In this document: piece by piece, positions 13,680 to 21,107 of the stretch | How the letters are laid out: the number at the start of each line of letters is the position of its first letter | Numbering within the stretch: the stretch's first letter is position 1 | Assembly: GCF_003003075.1 (NCBI RefSeq) | Contig: NZ_PVTX01000012.1 | Coordinates: 49,073 to 113,072, forward strand | DNA length: 64,000 nt | Source: Isoptericola halotolerans | GTDB taxonomy: Bacteria > Actinomycetota > Actinomycetes > Actinomycetales > Cellulomonadaceae | Direction: 5' to 3' | The notes under the pieces: model-generated | What the model saw: the letters and a program-made list of their open reading frames with translations, nothing else | What the model was told of the DNA's origin: nothing | Database searches by the model: none | Made by a program: the position numbers and the translations under genes

Positions 13680-15119
13680 ATGCGCAGAGCGAAGATCGTG
13701 TGCACCATCGGACCCGCGACAGCATCACCGGAGAAGCTCCGGGAGCTGGTCGACGCGGGTATGGACGTGGCCCGGATCAACCGGAGCCACGGCGAGCAGT
13801 CGGAGCACGAGGCCGTCTATCACGGTGTGCGCGCGGCGGCGAAGGACGCGGGGCGCAACGTCGCCGTCCTGGTCGACCTGCAGGGACCCAAGATCCGGCT
13901 GGGCCGGTTCGGCGGCGACGAGAAGCACTTCCTGAACGAGGGCGACACCCTCACCATCACGACCGAGGACGTCGTGGGCACCCGTGAGCTGGTCTCGACC
14001 ACGCACAAGGGCCTGCCGCAGGACGCCCGCGTGGGCGACCCGATCCTCATCGACGACGGCAAGGTGCGCGTGCGCGTCACCGCGGTGGAAGGCCCCCGTG
14101 TCGTCACCACCGTCGAGGTGCCGGGCCCGGTGTCCAACAACAAGGGGCTCAACCTTCCCGGCGTGGCCGTCTCGGTCCCGGCCCTGAGCGAGAAGGACAC
14201 CGACGACCTGCGCTGGGCGCTGCGCATGGGCGCGGACATCATCGCCCTGTCGTTCGTCCGCAACGCGGCCGACTACGAGGACGTCCGCAAGATCATGGAC
14301 GCCGAGGGCCGTGTCGTCCCCGTCGTCGCGAAGATCGAGAAGCCGCAGGCTGTGGACAACCTCGAGGAGGTCATCGCGGCGTTCGACGGCTTCATGGTGG
14401 CCCGTGGGGACCTGGCGGTCGAGATGCCGCTGGAGCAGGTCCCGCTGGTCCAGAAGCGCATCGTGGAGCTCGCGCGCCAGAACGCGAAGCCGGTCATCGT
14501 GGCGACGCAGGTGCTCGAGTCGATGACCACGAGCCCGCGTCCGACGCGCGCCGAGGCCTCCGACTGCGCCAACGCGGTGCTCGACGGTGCCGACGCGGTC
14601 ATGCTGTCGGGCGAGACGTCCGTCGGCGACTACCCCATCCTCACGGTGCAGACGATGGCTTCGATCATCGAGGCCACGGAGGAGATGGGGCGTGAGCGCA
14701 TCGCCCCGCTCGGCTCCGCGCCGCACACCCGTGGCGGGATCATCACGCGGGCGGCAGCGGAGATCGGCAACTCGCTCGGCGTGAAGTACCTGGTGACGTT
14801 CACGCAGTCCGGTGACTCGGCCAAGCGCATGTCGCGCCTGCGCTCGGGCATCCCGCTGCTCGCCTTCACCCCGGAGGAGTCGGTGCGCAACGTGCTGGCG
14901 CTCACCTGGGGCACCACCACGTACGCGGTGCCGGAGGTCGGTTCGGTCGACGCGATGGTCGGGCAGGTCGACCAGACCCTGCAGGCCAACGGCCTGGCCG
15001 AGGTCGGGGACCGCGTAGTCATCGTCTCGGGCGCCCCGGTCGGGGTGCCGGGTACGACGAACTCGATCCTCGTGCACAAGGTGGGCAGCCACAGCGACGG
15101 CGGCGCGCTGAGCGTCTGA
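13680..15119 (+). CDS. pyk: pyruvate kinase
   Basis: Last step of glycolysis: PEP plus ADP to pyruvate plus ATP. 479 residues. Seen: RRAKIVCTIGPA at the start; MDVARINRSHG, the substrate Arg/Asn region; DLQGPKIRLG; SEKDTDDL and IALSFVRNAAD; the catalytic Lys in VAKIEKPQAV; MVARGDLAVEMPLEQVP with metal ligands; and ATQVLESMTTSPRPTRAEASD. The C-terminal domain (about 345-479) may hold an allosteric site. ATG 13680 is preceded by GGCTGGAG; in-frame upstream codons lack family similarity. A strong hairpin follows the gene. Confidence 0.97.
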   Translation: MRRAKIVCTIGPATASPEKLRELVDAGMDVARINRSHGEQSEHEAVYHGVRAAAKDAGRNVAVLVDLQGPKIRLGRFGGDEKHFLNEGDTLTITTEDVVGTRELVSTTHKGLPQDARVGDPILIDDGKVRVRVTAVEGPRVVTTVEVPGPVSNNKGLNLPGVAVSVPALSEKDTDDLRWALRMGADIIALSFVRNAADYEDVRKIMDAEGRVVPVVAKIEKPQAVDNLEEVIAAFDGFMVARGDLAVEMPLEQVPLVQKRIVELARQNAKPVIVATQVLESMTTSPRPTRAEASDCANAVLDGADAVMLSGETSVGDYPILTVQTMASIIEATEEMGRERIAPLGSAPHTRGGIITRAAAEIGNSLGVKYLVTFTQSGDSAKRMSRLRSGIPLLAFTPEESVRNVLALTWGTTTYAVPEVGSVDAMVGQVDQTLQANGLAEVGDRVVIVSGAPVGVPGTTNSILVHKVGSHSDGGALSV

Positions 15120-15167
15120 CCCGCTCCGGTCCGACCGGCGGTGCCGGTGGACCGGCACCGAGGAGAC

Positions 15168-15207
15168 CACGAGAGCCCGGACCGCTGCTGCGGTCCGGGC
15201 TCTCGTG
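15168..15207. terminator. bidirectional terminator shared by pyk and tRNA-Leu
   Basis: A perfect 17-bp stem (arms 15168-15184 and 15191-15207) with the 6-nt loop CTGCTG. It lies 48 bp after pyk and, on the opposite strand, 5 bp after the tRNA-Leu 3' end. A second, smaller inverted repeat (15140-15159, 9-bp arms) precedes it. Confidence 0.85.
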
Positions 15208-15212
15208 CTGCG

Positions 15213-15286
15213 TGCCCCGGGCGGGATTCGAACCCGCACTGGATCGGGTTTGAGCCGATTGCCTCTGCCGGTTGGGCTACCGGGGC
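15213..15286 (-). tRNA. tRNA-Leu (anticodon CAA), short variable loop
   Basis: Read on the minus strand, 74 nt fold as a cloverleaf: acceptor GCCCCGG/CCGGGGC, a 3-4 bp D stem with GG in the loop, anticodon stem ATCGG/CCGAT with loop CTCAAAC (anticodon CAA, reading UUG), variable region CCAGT, T stem GCGGG/CCCGC with TTCGAAT, discriminator A73, no encoded CCA. Leucine tRNAs normally carry a long variable arm; this one has only 5 nt. Leu is assigned from the anticodon. Confidence 0.85.
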
Positions 15287-15415
15287 GCGGGCGGCAGCGG
15301 CCTTATCGAACCACACCGTCCTGCCCGGTGCCCAACCGGCCGCGACCTGGTACGGGTGCGCACGGTCACACCGCGGCGTGCGGGGCAAAAGCGCCCGACC
15401 GGTGCCCACGGGGTC

Positions 15416-15421
15416 TACGAT
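15416..15421 (+). promoter_or_regulatory. -10 box, predicted leaderless start of the ANTAR regulator
   Basis: TACGAT ends 7 nt before GTG 15429 and there is no Shine-Dalgarno sequence, the geometry of a leaderless mRNA. Confidence 0.6.
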
Positions 15422-15428
15422 GGTCCCT

Positions 15429-16085
15429 GTGACCGACGAGAAGCTGCCGCTCGACCTGCCCCCGCTGATCGACGCTGAGCCGGAGGCGTCGCCTCCCGAG
15501 CCCCCGGCGAAGCCCTCACGGCGGGCCGTGGTCGCCGAGGACGAGGCGCTGATCCGCATGGACGTCGTGGAGACGCTGCGCGAGGCGGGCTTCGACGTCG
15601 TGGGCGAGGCCGGCGACGGTGAGACGGCCGTCAGCCTGGCCACGGAGCTCAAGCCCGACGTCGTCGTCATGGACGTCAAGATGCCCGAGCTGGACGGCAT
15701 CTCGGCGGCCGAGCGGATCGGCAAGGCGCACGCGGCGCCGGTCGTGCTGCTCACCGCGTTCTCGCAGACCGAGCTCGTCGAGCGCGCGCGCGACGCGGGC
15801 GCCATGGCCTACGTCGTCAAGCCCTTCACCCCGGCGGACCTGCTGCCCGCGGTCGAGATCGCGATCTCCCGCTACCAGCAGATCGGTGCGCTGGAGTCGG
15901 AGGTGGCGGACCTCCAGGAGCGTTTCGAGACCCGCAAGCGGGTGGACCGGGCCAAGGGCCTGCTGATGACGAAGATGGGCCTGAGCGAGCCGGAGTCGTT
16001 CCGCTGGATCCAGAAGACCTCGATGGACCGGCGGCTCACCATGCGCGAGGTGGCGGACGCCGTCATCGACCAGGTGGGCGCCTGA
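15429..16085 (+). CDS. pdtaR: ANTAR-domain response regulator (PdtaR-like)
   Basis: A two-component regulator that acts on RNA rather than DNA: phosphorylation by a histidine kinase promotes ANTAR binding to paired hairpins near terminators. 218 residues from GTG 15429. Seen: a Pro/Glu-rich N-terminus of about 35 residues; the receiver domain with VVAEDEALIRMD, the phospho-acceptor Asp in VVMDVKMPELDG, the Thr/Ser of LLTAFS and the Lys of YVVKPF; then a coiled helix and the ANTAR domain (about 155-215) with RKRVDRAKGLLM and MTMREVADAV-type helix. Position between pyk and polA matches Rv1626 in M. tuberculosis. ATG 15420 is a possible alternative start, but it falls in the -10 box. The partner kinase is not in the window. 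Confidence 0.9.
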   Translation: MTDEKLPLDLPPLIDAEPEASPPEPPAKPSRRAVVAEDEALIRMDVVETLREAGFDVVGEAGDGETAVSLATELKPDVVVMDVKMPELDGISAAERIGKAHAAPVVLLTAFSQTELVERARDAGAMAYVVKPFTPADLLPAVEIAISRYQQIGALESEVADLQERFETRKRVDRAKGLLMTKMGLSEPESFRWIQKTSMDRRLTMREVADAVIDQVGA

Positions 16086-16098
16086 GACAGACGTTGTG

Positions 16099-16141
16099 CG
16101 ACTCCCTGGTGACGGCTATCGTCGCCAGGGAGTCGTGATCT
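16099..16141 (+). terminator. terminator after the ANTAR regulator
   Basis: A 16-bp stem with one G-T pair (arms 16099-16114 and 16120-16135), 5-nt loop, followed by TGATCTTTT. One of the few hairpins in the window with a T-rich tail. Confidence 0.8.
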
Positions 16142-16194
16142 TTTCGTGACCTTTCCGCTCGGAGAAGACGTACGGAGTGTCGGAGGGAGAGTCG

Positions 16195-16899
16195 ATGCGT
16201 GCAGCGGTCACAGTTCGCCCCGCGACGGAGGACGACCTGCTGGAGGTCGCCGAGCTGGCGGCGAGCGTCGCCCCGGACGGCACGACGACGGCCGCCGCCG
16301 ACCCGGGCAGGCTCTGTGAGCACCTCAGCGTCCTGCTGGCCGCCGGGGGAGAGGTCCTGGTGGCGGTCGAGGACGGCGCGGTCGTGGGCTTCCTCCTGGT
16401 CCGCGTGCTCGGCCCGCGCTTCTACGCACTGACTCCGAGCCTCTACGTCGACGCGATCCTCGTCGCGCCCCGGACCCGTCGGCACGGCGTCGGTCGGTCC
16501 CTGCTCGTCGCTGCGCTCGACCTCGCTGCCGAGGCCGGCGCGGAGAACATCTACTGCGCACCCGCGCCCGGCGCCCGGGAGATGCACCGGTTCCTGGCCC
16601 GGCTCGGGTTCGCCCCCGCTGCCGGGCACCGCGTCGTCGCGGTGCCGGTGCTGGAGCGGCGTCTGGCGCAGGGAGCGTCGCCCGGTGCCACGGTCGTCCG
16701 TCGTCGCGACGGCGGACGCCGCCGTCGCGACGCGACCCGTGCGGCGATCGAGGACCTGGTGGCGCGCCGGCGTCGCGCTCGTGAGGCCGGTCTGCCCACC
16801 GGGCCCGTGGACCTGCGCGCCTTCCAGGTGGAGCACGCCGCGGCCGAGGCGGCCCATCGGGCCGGGACCGAGGCCGAGCAGACGTCCAACGCCTCCTGA
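16195..16899 (+). CDS. GNAT family N-acetyltransferase
   Basis: A predicted acetyl-CoA-dependent acyltransferase of unknown substrate, 234 residues. Seen: VRPATEDDLLEVAELA at the start of the GNAT fold; the central strand VDAILVAPRTRRHGVGRSLL (about residues 85-105), containing the acetyl-CoA pyrophosphate loop (R/Q)xxGxG/A as RRHGVG; then AENIYCAPAPGAREMHRFLARLGFAPA, the usual last strand and helix. The remaining 70 or so residues are an unusual Arg-rich extension without GNAT similarity. Start: GGAGGGA at 16181-16187 with 8-nt spacing supports ATG 16195 over GTG 16177. It stands alone between a terminator and a convergent thioesterase gene. Confidence 0.8.
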   Translation: MRAAVTVRPATEDDLLEVAELAASVAPDGTTTAAADPGRLCEHLSVLLAAGGEVLVAVEDGAVVGFLLVRVLGPRFYALTPSLYVDAILVAPRTRRHGVGRSLLVAALDLAAEAGAENIYCAPAPGAREMHRFLARLGFAPAAGHRVVAVPVLERRLAQGASPGATVVRRRDGGRRRRDATRAAIEDLVARRRRAREAGLPTGPVDLRAFQVEHAAAEAAHRAGTEAEQTSNAS

Positions 16900-16948
16900 C
16901 GTCCCCCGTCGCGTGGCGGGTCCCGGTCTCCCGAGGACCGCTCGCCGC

Positions 16949-17371
16949 TCAGCCGGCGTCGAGCAGCATGCAGGTGAGCCGCGCCGTCGCCACGCGCCGC
17001 TCGTCGTCGTCGGTGACGACGATCTCGTAGGCTGCGGTCGACCGTCCGAGGTGCAGCGCCGTCGCGACCCCGTGGACCTGTCCGCTGCGCACGCCACGGT
17101 GGTGCGTGACGTTGAGCTCGAGCCCGACGGCTGCCCGTCCGGGTCCGGCGTGGCTCTGCGCCGCCACGGATCCGAGCGTCTCGGCGAGCGAGGCGGTCGC
17201 GCCGCCGTGCAGCAGTCCGGCCGGCTGCGTGTTGCCGGCCACCGGCATGGTGCCCCGCGTCGTGCCGGCGCTCACCTCGGTCAGCACGATGCCGGTGCGC
17301 TCGATGAGCGTCCCGGCGGCCGCCCGCTGCCACCCCGCCGCGTCCTGGGGGAAGGAGTCCGTGTCAGTCAT
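16949..17371 (-). CDS. PaaI-type hotdog thioesterase
   Basis: A small acyl-CoA thioesterase of the hotdog fold, 140 residues. Seen: the conserved loop and helix GLLHGGATASLAETLGSVAA (about residues 49-68) with the catalytic-region His-Gly-Gly and Glu, then ELNVTHHRGVRSGQVHGVAT and a final strand. Substrate is unknown; related proteins act on aryl- or medium-chain acyl-CoA. It is divergent from polA with only 19 bp between start codons, no Shine-Dalgarno sequence is present, and the start is predicted to be leaderless. A longer upstream frame exists but would run into polA. Confidence 0.8.
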   Translation of the reverse strand: MTDTDSFPQDAAGWQRAAAGTLIERTGIVLTEVSAGTTRGTMPVAGNTQPAGLLHGGATASLAETLGSVAAQSHAGPGRAAVGLELNVTHHRGVRSGQVHGVATALHLGRSTAAYEIVVTDDDERRVATARLTCMLLDAG

Positions 17372-17377
17372 GGACGA

Positions 17378-17383
17378 TAGGTT
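17378..17383 (+). promoter_or_regulatory. -10 box for polA, within a 19-bp divergent gap
   Basis: TAGGTT ends 7 nt before GTG 17391, predicting a leaderless polA mRNA. On the minus strand the same six bases read AACCTA, 6 nt before the thioesterase ATG, and TATCGT overlaps it (17379-17374). Confidence 0.55.
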
Positions 17384-17390
17384 GGCACCC

Positions 17391-20084
17391 GTGACGACCT
17401 CAGCGCGAACCGGTGGCCGACTGCTCCTCATCGACGGCCACTCGATGGCCTACCGGGCGTTCTACGCCCTGCCCGACACGCTGGTGACCTCCAGCGGTCA
17501 GGTGACCAACGCCGTGTACGGCTTCTTCTCGATGCTGACGAACCTGCTGCGCGACGAGGAGCCGACGCACCTCGCGGTCGCGTTCGACGCCGGGCGCGTG
17601 ACGTTCCGCACCGAGCGGTTCGCCGAGTACAAGGGCAACCGCGACGCCACGCCCGAGGTCTTCCGTGGCCAGGTCCCCCTCATCAAGGAGGTCCTCGAGG
17701 CGCTGCGCGTGCCGGCGCTGCAGCGCGACGGCATCGAGGCGGACGACATCCTGGCGACCCTGGCGCGCCAGGGCGCCGAGGCCGGGCTGGAGGTCCTGGT
17801 CTGCTCGGGAGACCGTGACGCGCTGCAGCTGGTCACCGACGGCGTCACGGTGCTGTACCCGAAGAAGGGCGTCTCGGAGCTCGCGCGGATGACGCCGGAG
17901 GCGGTGGAGGAGAAGTACAAGGTCCGCCCGGAGCGCTACCCCGACCTGGCCGCGCTCGTGGGTGAGACGAGCGACAACCTGCCCGGCGTCCCCGGTGTGG
18001 GCCCCGGTGTCGCGGCCAAGTGGATCACGCAGTTCGGGGACCTGGACTCGCTGCTGGAGCGTCAGGGGGAGGTCACCGGCAAGCGTGGTGAGGCGCTCCG
18101 GGAGCACGCGGCCCAGGTGCGCCTCAACCGCGAGCTCAACGCCCTGCTGACGGACGTCGACCTGCCGCTCGCGATCGAGGACCTCGCCGTCGTGGGCTTC
18201 GACCGCGAGGCCGTCCACAGCGTCTCCGACGCCCTGCAGTTCGGTGCGCTGCGCGACCGGCTCCTCGCGGTCGACCCGGCGGGTGGCGACCAGGAGCAGG
18301 TGGCCGCGCCCGGAGTCGCCGTCACCCTGCACGACGGGCCCCTCGCCGACTGGCTCGCCCAGCACGCCGGCGTCGTCCTGGGCCTCGACGTGACCGGGGT
18401 GGCCCGACCGGCGCGGGCCGACGCGTGGCAGCTGGCCGTCGCGACCGGCGGGACGGACGGGACGGCGAGCGCCGTCGTGCTCGACCTGGCGGAGCTGGAC
18501 GCTGCCGACGAGCGCGCGCTCACCGACTGGCTCGCCGACCCCTCCGCCCCGAAGGCCGTGCACGGGGCCAAGGCCGCCTGGCACATGCTCGCCGCGCGTG
18601 GTCTCGCGCTCGACGGCGTCGTCTGGGACACCGAGCTGGCCGCCTACCTCTGCTACCCCGACCAGCGAGGGTACGACCTCGCCGACCTGGTGGTCCGGCA
18701 CCTGCACCGCGAGCTCGCCGTCGCGGACGACGCGGCCCAGGGTGCCCTCGACCTCGACCTCTCCGAGGGCACGGCGCCGGGGGGCGAGGCCGCGGCCCGC
18801 GCGGTCGCCGTCGTCGACCTCGCAGACGCCCTGGCGGACGGGCTGGACGACCGGGGTGCGCGCAGCCTGCTCGACGACGTCGAGATGCCGTTGTCGAACG
18901 TGCTGGCGCGGATGGAGGACACCGGAATCGCGGCGGACACCGCGTTCCTCACGGAGCTCGAGCAGCACTTCGCGGACGCTGTCTCGCGGTCGGCCGCGGA
19001 GGCGTACGACGTCATCGGTCGCGAGGTCAACCTGGGCAGCCCGAAGCAGCTCCAGGAGGTCCTGTTCGACCAGCTGGGCATGCCGCGGACGAAGAAGATC
19101 AAGACCGGCTACACCACGGACGCCGCCTCCCTGCAGGATCTCTTCACCAAGACCGAGCACCCGTTCCTGGCGCACCTGCTGGCACACCGCGACGCAGCCA
19201 AGCTGCGGACCACCGTGGAGGGTCTGCTGAAGTCCGTGCAGCCGGACGGACGGATCCACACGACGTTCCAGCAGACGATCGCCGCGACGGGTCGGCTCAG
19301 CTCGACGGACCCGAACCTGCAGAACATCCCGATCCGGACGGAGTCGGGCCGGCGGATCCGCCGGGCGTTCCGGGTGGGCGAGGGCCACGAGGTCCTCCTG
19401 ACCGCCGACTACAGCCAGATCGAGATGCGGATCATGGCCCACCTCTCGGGGGACGAGGGCCTCATCGCCGCGTTCCGCTCGGGCGAGGACCTGCACCGCT
19501 ACGTCGGGTCGCGCGTCTTCGACGTCGCACCGGCCGACGTCACGGCCGAGATGCGCGCGAAGGTCAAGGCGATGAGCTACGGGCTCGCCTACGGGCTGAG
19601 CGCCTTCGGCCTCTCCCAGCAGCTCAACATCGCCACCGGCGAGGCGCAGGGGCTGATGGACGACTACTTCACGCGTTTCGGGGGAGTGCGCGACTACCTG
19701 GCGGGGATCGTGGAGGAGGCGCGCGCCACCGGGTACACCGCCACCATCCTGGGGCGTCGGCGCTACCTCCCGGACCTGACGAGCGACAACCGGCAACGTC
19801 GTCAGATGGCGGAGCGGATGGCTCTCAACGCACCGATCCAGGGCAGCGCGGCCGACATCATCAAGCTCGCCATGCTGGGGGTGCAGCGCGAGCTCGACGA
19901 CCGTGGACTGGCGTCGAGGCTGCTGCTGCAGGTGCACGACGAGCTCGTGGTCGAGGTCGCCCCCGGGGAGCGGGAGGCTGCCGAGGAGGTCCTGCGCACG
20001 AAGATGGGGGCCGCCTACGCGCTCGACGTGCCGCTCGACGTCTCGGTCGGTACGGGCGAGACCTGGCACGACGCCGGTCACTGA
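17391..20084 (+). CDS. polA: DNA polymerase I
   Basis: Gap filling and Okazaki-fragment maturation. 897 residues. Seen: the 5'-nuclease domain (about 1-290) with LLIDGHSMAYRAFYAL, GIEADDILATLA and VGETSDNLPGVPGVGPGVAAKW; a 3'-5' exonuclease-like domain (about 310-500) in which the exo I position reads DVT near residue 333 instead of DxE, so proofreading is probably lost; and the polymerase domain with TGRLSSTDPNLQNIP, the catalytic DYSQIEMRIMAHLS, KAMSYGLAYGLSAFGLSQQL and LQVHDELVVEV. GTG 17391 follows a -10 box by 7 nt. The convergent methyltransferase gene ends 9 bp after the stop. Confidence 0.97.
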   Translation: MTTSARTGGRLLLIDGHSMAYRAFYALPDTLVTSSGQVTNAVYGFFSMLTNLLRDEEPTHLAVAFDAGRVTFRTERFAEYKGNRDATPEVFRGQVPLIKEVLEALRVPALQRDGIEADDILATLARQGAEAGLEVLVCSGDRDALQLVTDGVTVLYPKKGVSELARMTPEAVEEKYKVRPERYPDLAALVGETSDNLPGVPGVGPGVAAKWITQFGDLDSLLERQGEVTGKRGEALREHAAQVRLNRELNALLTDVDLPLAIEDLAVVGFDREAVHSVSDALQFGALRDRLLAVDPAGGDQEQVAAPGVAVTLHDGPLADWLAQHAGVVLGLDVTGVARPARADAWQLAVATGGTDGTASAVVLDLAELDAADERALTDWLADPSAPKAVHGAKAAWHMLAARGLALDGVVWDTELAAYLCYPDQRGYDLADLVVRHLHRELAVADDAAQGALDLDLSEGTAPGGEAAARAVAVVDLADALADGLDDRGARSLLDDVEMPLSNVLARMEDTGIAADTAFLTELEQHFADAVSRSAAEAYDVIGREVNLGSPKQLQEVLFDQLGMPRTKKIKTGYTTDAASLQDLFTKTEHPFLAHLLAHRDAAKLRTTVEGLLKSVQPDGRIHTTFQQTIAATGRLSSTDPNLQNIPIRTESGRRIRRAFRVGEGHEVLLTADYSQIEMRIMAHLSGDEGLIAAFRSGEDLHRYVGSRVFDVAPADVTAEMRAKVKAMSYGLAYGLSAFGLSQQLNIATGEAQGLMDDYFTRFGGVRDYLAGIVEEARATGYTATILGRRRYLPDLTSDNRQRRQMAERMALNAPIQGSAADIIKLAMLGVQRELDDRGLASRLLLQVHDELVVEVAPGEREAAEEVLRTKMGAAYALDVPLDVSVGTGETWHDAGH

Positions 20085-20093
20085 CGTGCCGGG

Positions 20094-20888
20094 TCAGTCC
20101 TTGGTGGTGACGAACACCGCCGTGCCGGGCAGGTACGCGCCGCGGACGGGTCCCCACCCGCCCCAGCTCTGCCTGTTCCAGGCGGGCCACTCGGGCTCGA
20201 CGACGTCGCGCAGGCGCAGGCCGGCCGCCACGACGTCCCGCACGTGGTCGCCCACCGTCCGGTGGTGCTCGGCATAGACGACGTGGCCCGACGCGTCGGC
20301 CTCGACGTACGGGCGCCGGTCGAAGTACGACCGGTGCGCGGTCAGCCCGTCGGGCCCCGGGTCGTCAGGGAAGGCCCAGCGCAGGGGGTGCGTCACGGAG
20401 AACACCCACCTGCCGCCCGGCCGCAGCACGCGCGCGGCCTCCGCGTGCACGCGGTCCGCGTCGGGGACGAAGGGGATCGCGCCGAACGAGGTGAAGACGA
20501 CGTCGAAGGTCTCGTCGGCGAAGGGCAGCGCCCGGGCGTCCGCCTCCACCGTCGGCACACGGGTCCCGGCGCGGGCGTCCAGGCGGGCCGCGGCGTCCAT
20601 CATCGCGGGTGCCACGTCGGTCGCGACGACGCGCGCGCCCTGCCGGGCGAGCCAGCGCGAGCAGTGTGCCGCGCCGGCGCCCACCTCCAGGACGTCGGCG
20701 CCCCGCACCTCGCCGAGCAGCCCTGCCTCCGACTCGGCGAGCCCCTCCGGGCCCCACCGGAACCCGGCGTCGCCGAGGAAGGTGCCGTGCTCGTCGAGGT
20801 ACTCGTCGGCGTGGCGGTCCCACCACGCGCGGGCGGCGCCGCCGTCGTCCTCGGGTGCGTCTCGGTAGCCGAACCAGGTCGCGGTCAC
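20094..20888 (-). CDS. class I SAM-dependent methyltransferase
   Basis: A predicted methyltransferase of unknown substrate, 264 residues. Seen: WWDRHADEYLDEHG in the N-terminal helix; SAM motif I ADVLEVGAGAAHCSRWLA (about residues 65-82), with the following acidic residue of motif II in VVATDVAPAM; motif III ADARALPFADETFDVVF; and a Rossmann-type end ARVLRPGGRWVFSVTHPLRW, followed by a 90-residue cap domain typical of Methyltransf_11-type proteins encoded beside polA and rpsA in actinobacteria. Start GTG 20888; CACCAT 6 nt upstream on the minus strand could be a -10 box for a leaderless mRNA. It converges on polA and diverges from rpsA. Confidence 0.85.
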   Translation of the reverse strand: MTATWFGYRDAPEDDGGAARAWWDRHADEYLDEHGTFLGDAGFRWGPEGLAESEAGLLGEVRGADVLEVGAGAAHCSRWLARQGARVVATDVAPAMMDAAARLDARAGTRVPTVEADARALPFADETFDVVFTSFGAIPFVPDADRVHAEAARVLRPGGRWVFSVTHPLRWAFPDDPGPDGLTAHRSYFDRRPYVEADASGHVVYAEHHRTVGDHVRDVVAAGLRLRDVVEPEWPAWNRQSWGGWGPVRGAYLPGTAVFVTTKD

Positions 20889-20954
20889 GTCCCCATGGTG
20901 TCACCCGACATCTCGGCCGGTGACAGGGGTCTCAGGGCGTCGCTGCCGTCGGCG

Positions 20955-20983
20955 TTGACCCCTCCATACTGCACGGATAGGAT
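20955..20983 (+). promoter_or_regulatory. promoter of rpsA
   Basis: TTGACC (20955-20960), a 17-bp spacer and TAGGAT (20978-20983) make the best housekeeping sigma-factor promoter in the window. It gives a leader of about 118 nt before rpsA, whose start has GGAG at 21094-21097. Confidence 0.8.
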
Positions 20984-21107
20984 GGCTCGCGGTGCAGTGC
21001 GCCGTGAGTCCGCCGGTCTGGCCGACGGTCGCCCGACAGCCGCACAGTACACCTGCACCACGACCCCTGTCCGCACTATGCCCTGTCCGCATCGGAGCAA
21101 CTACTCA

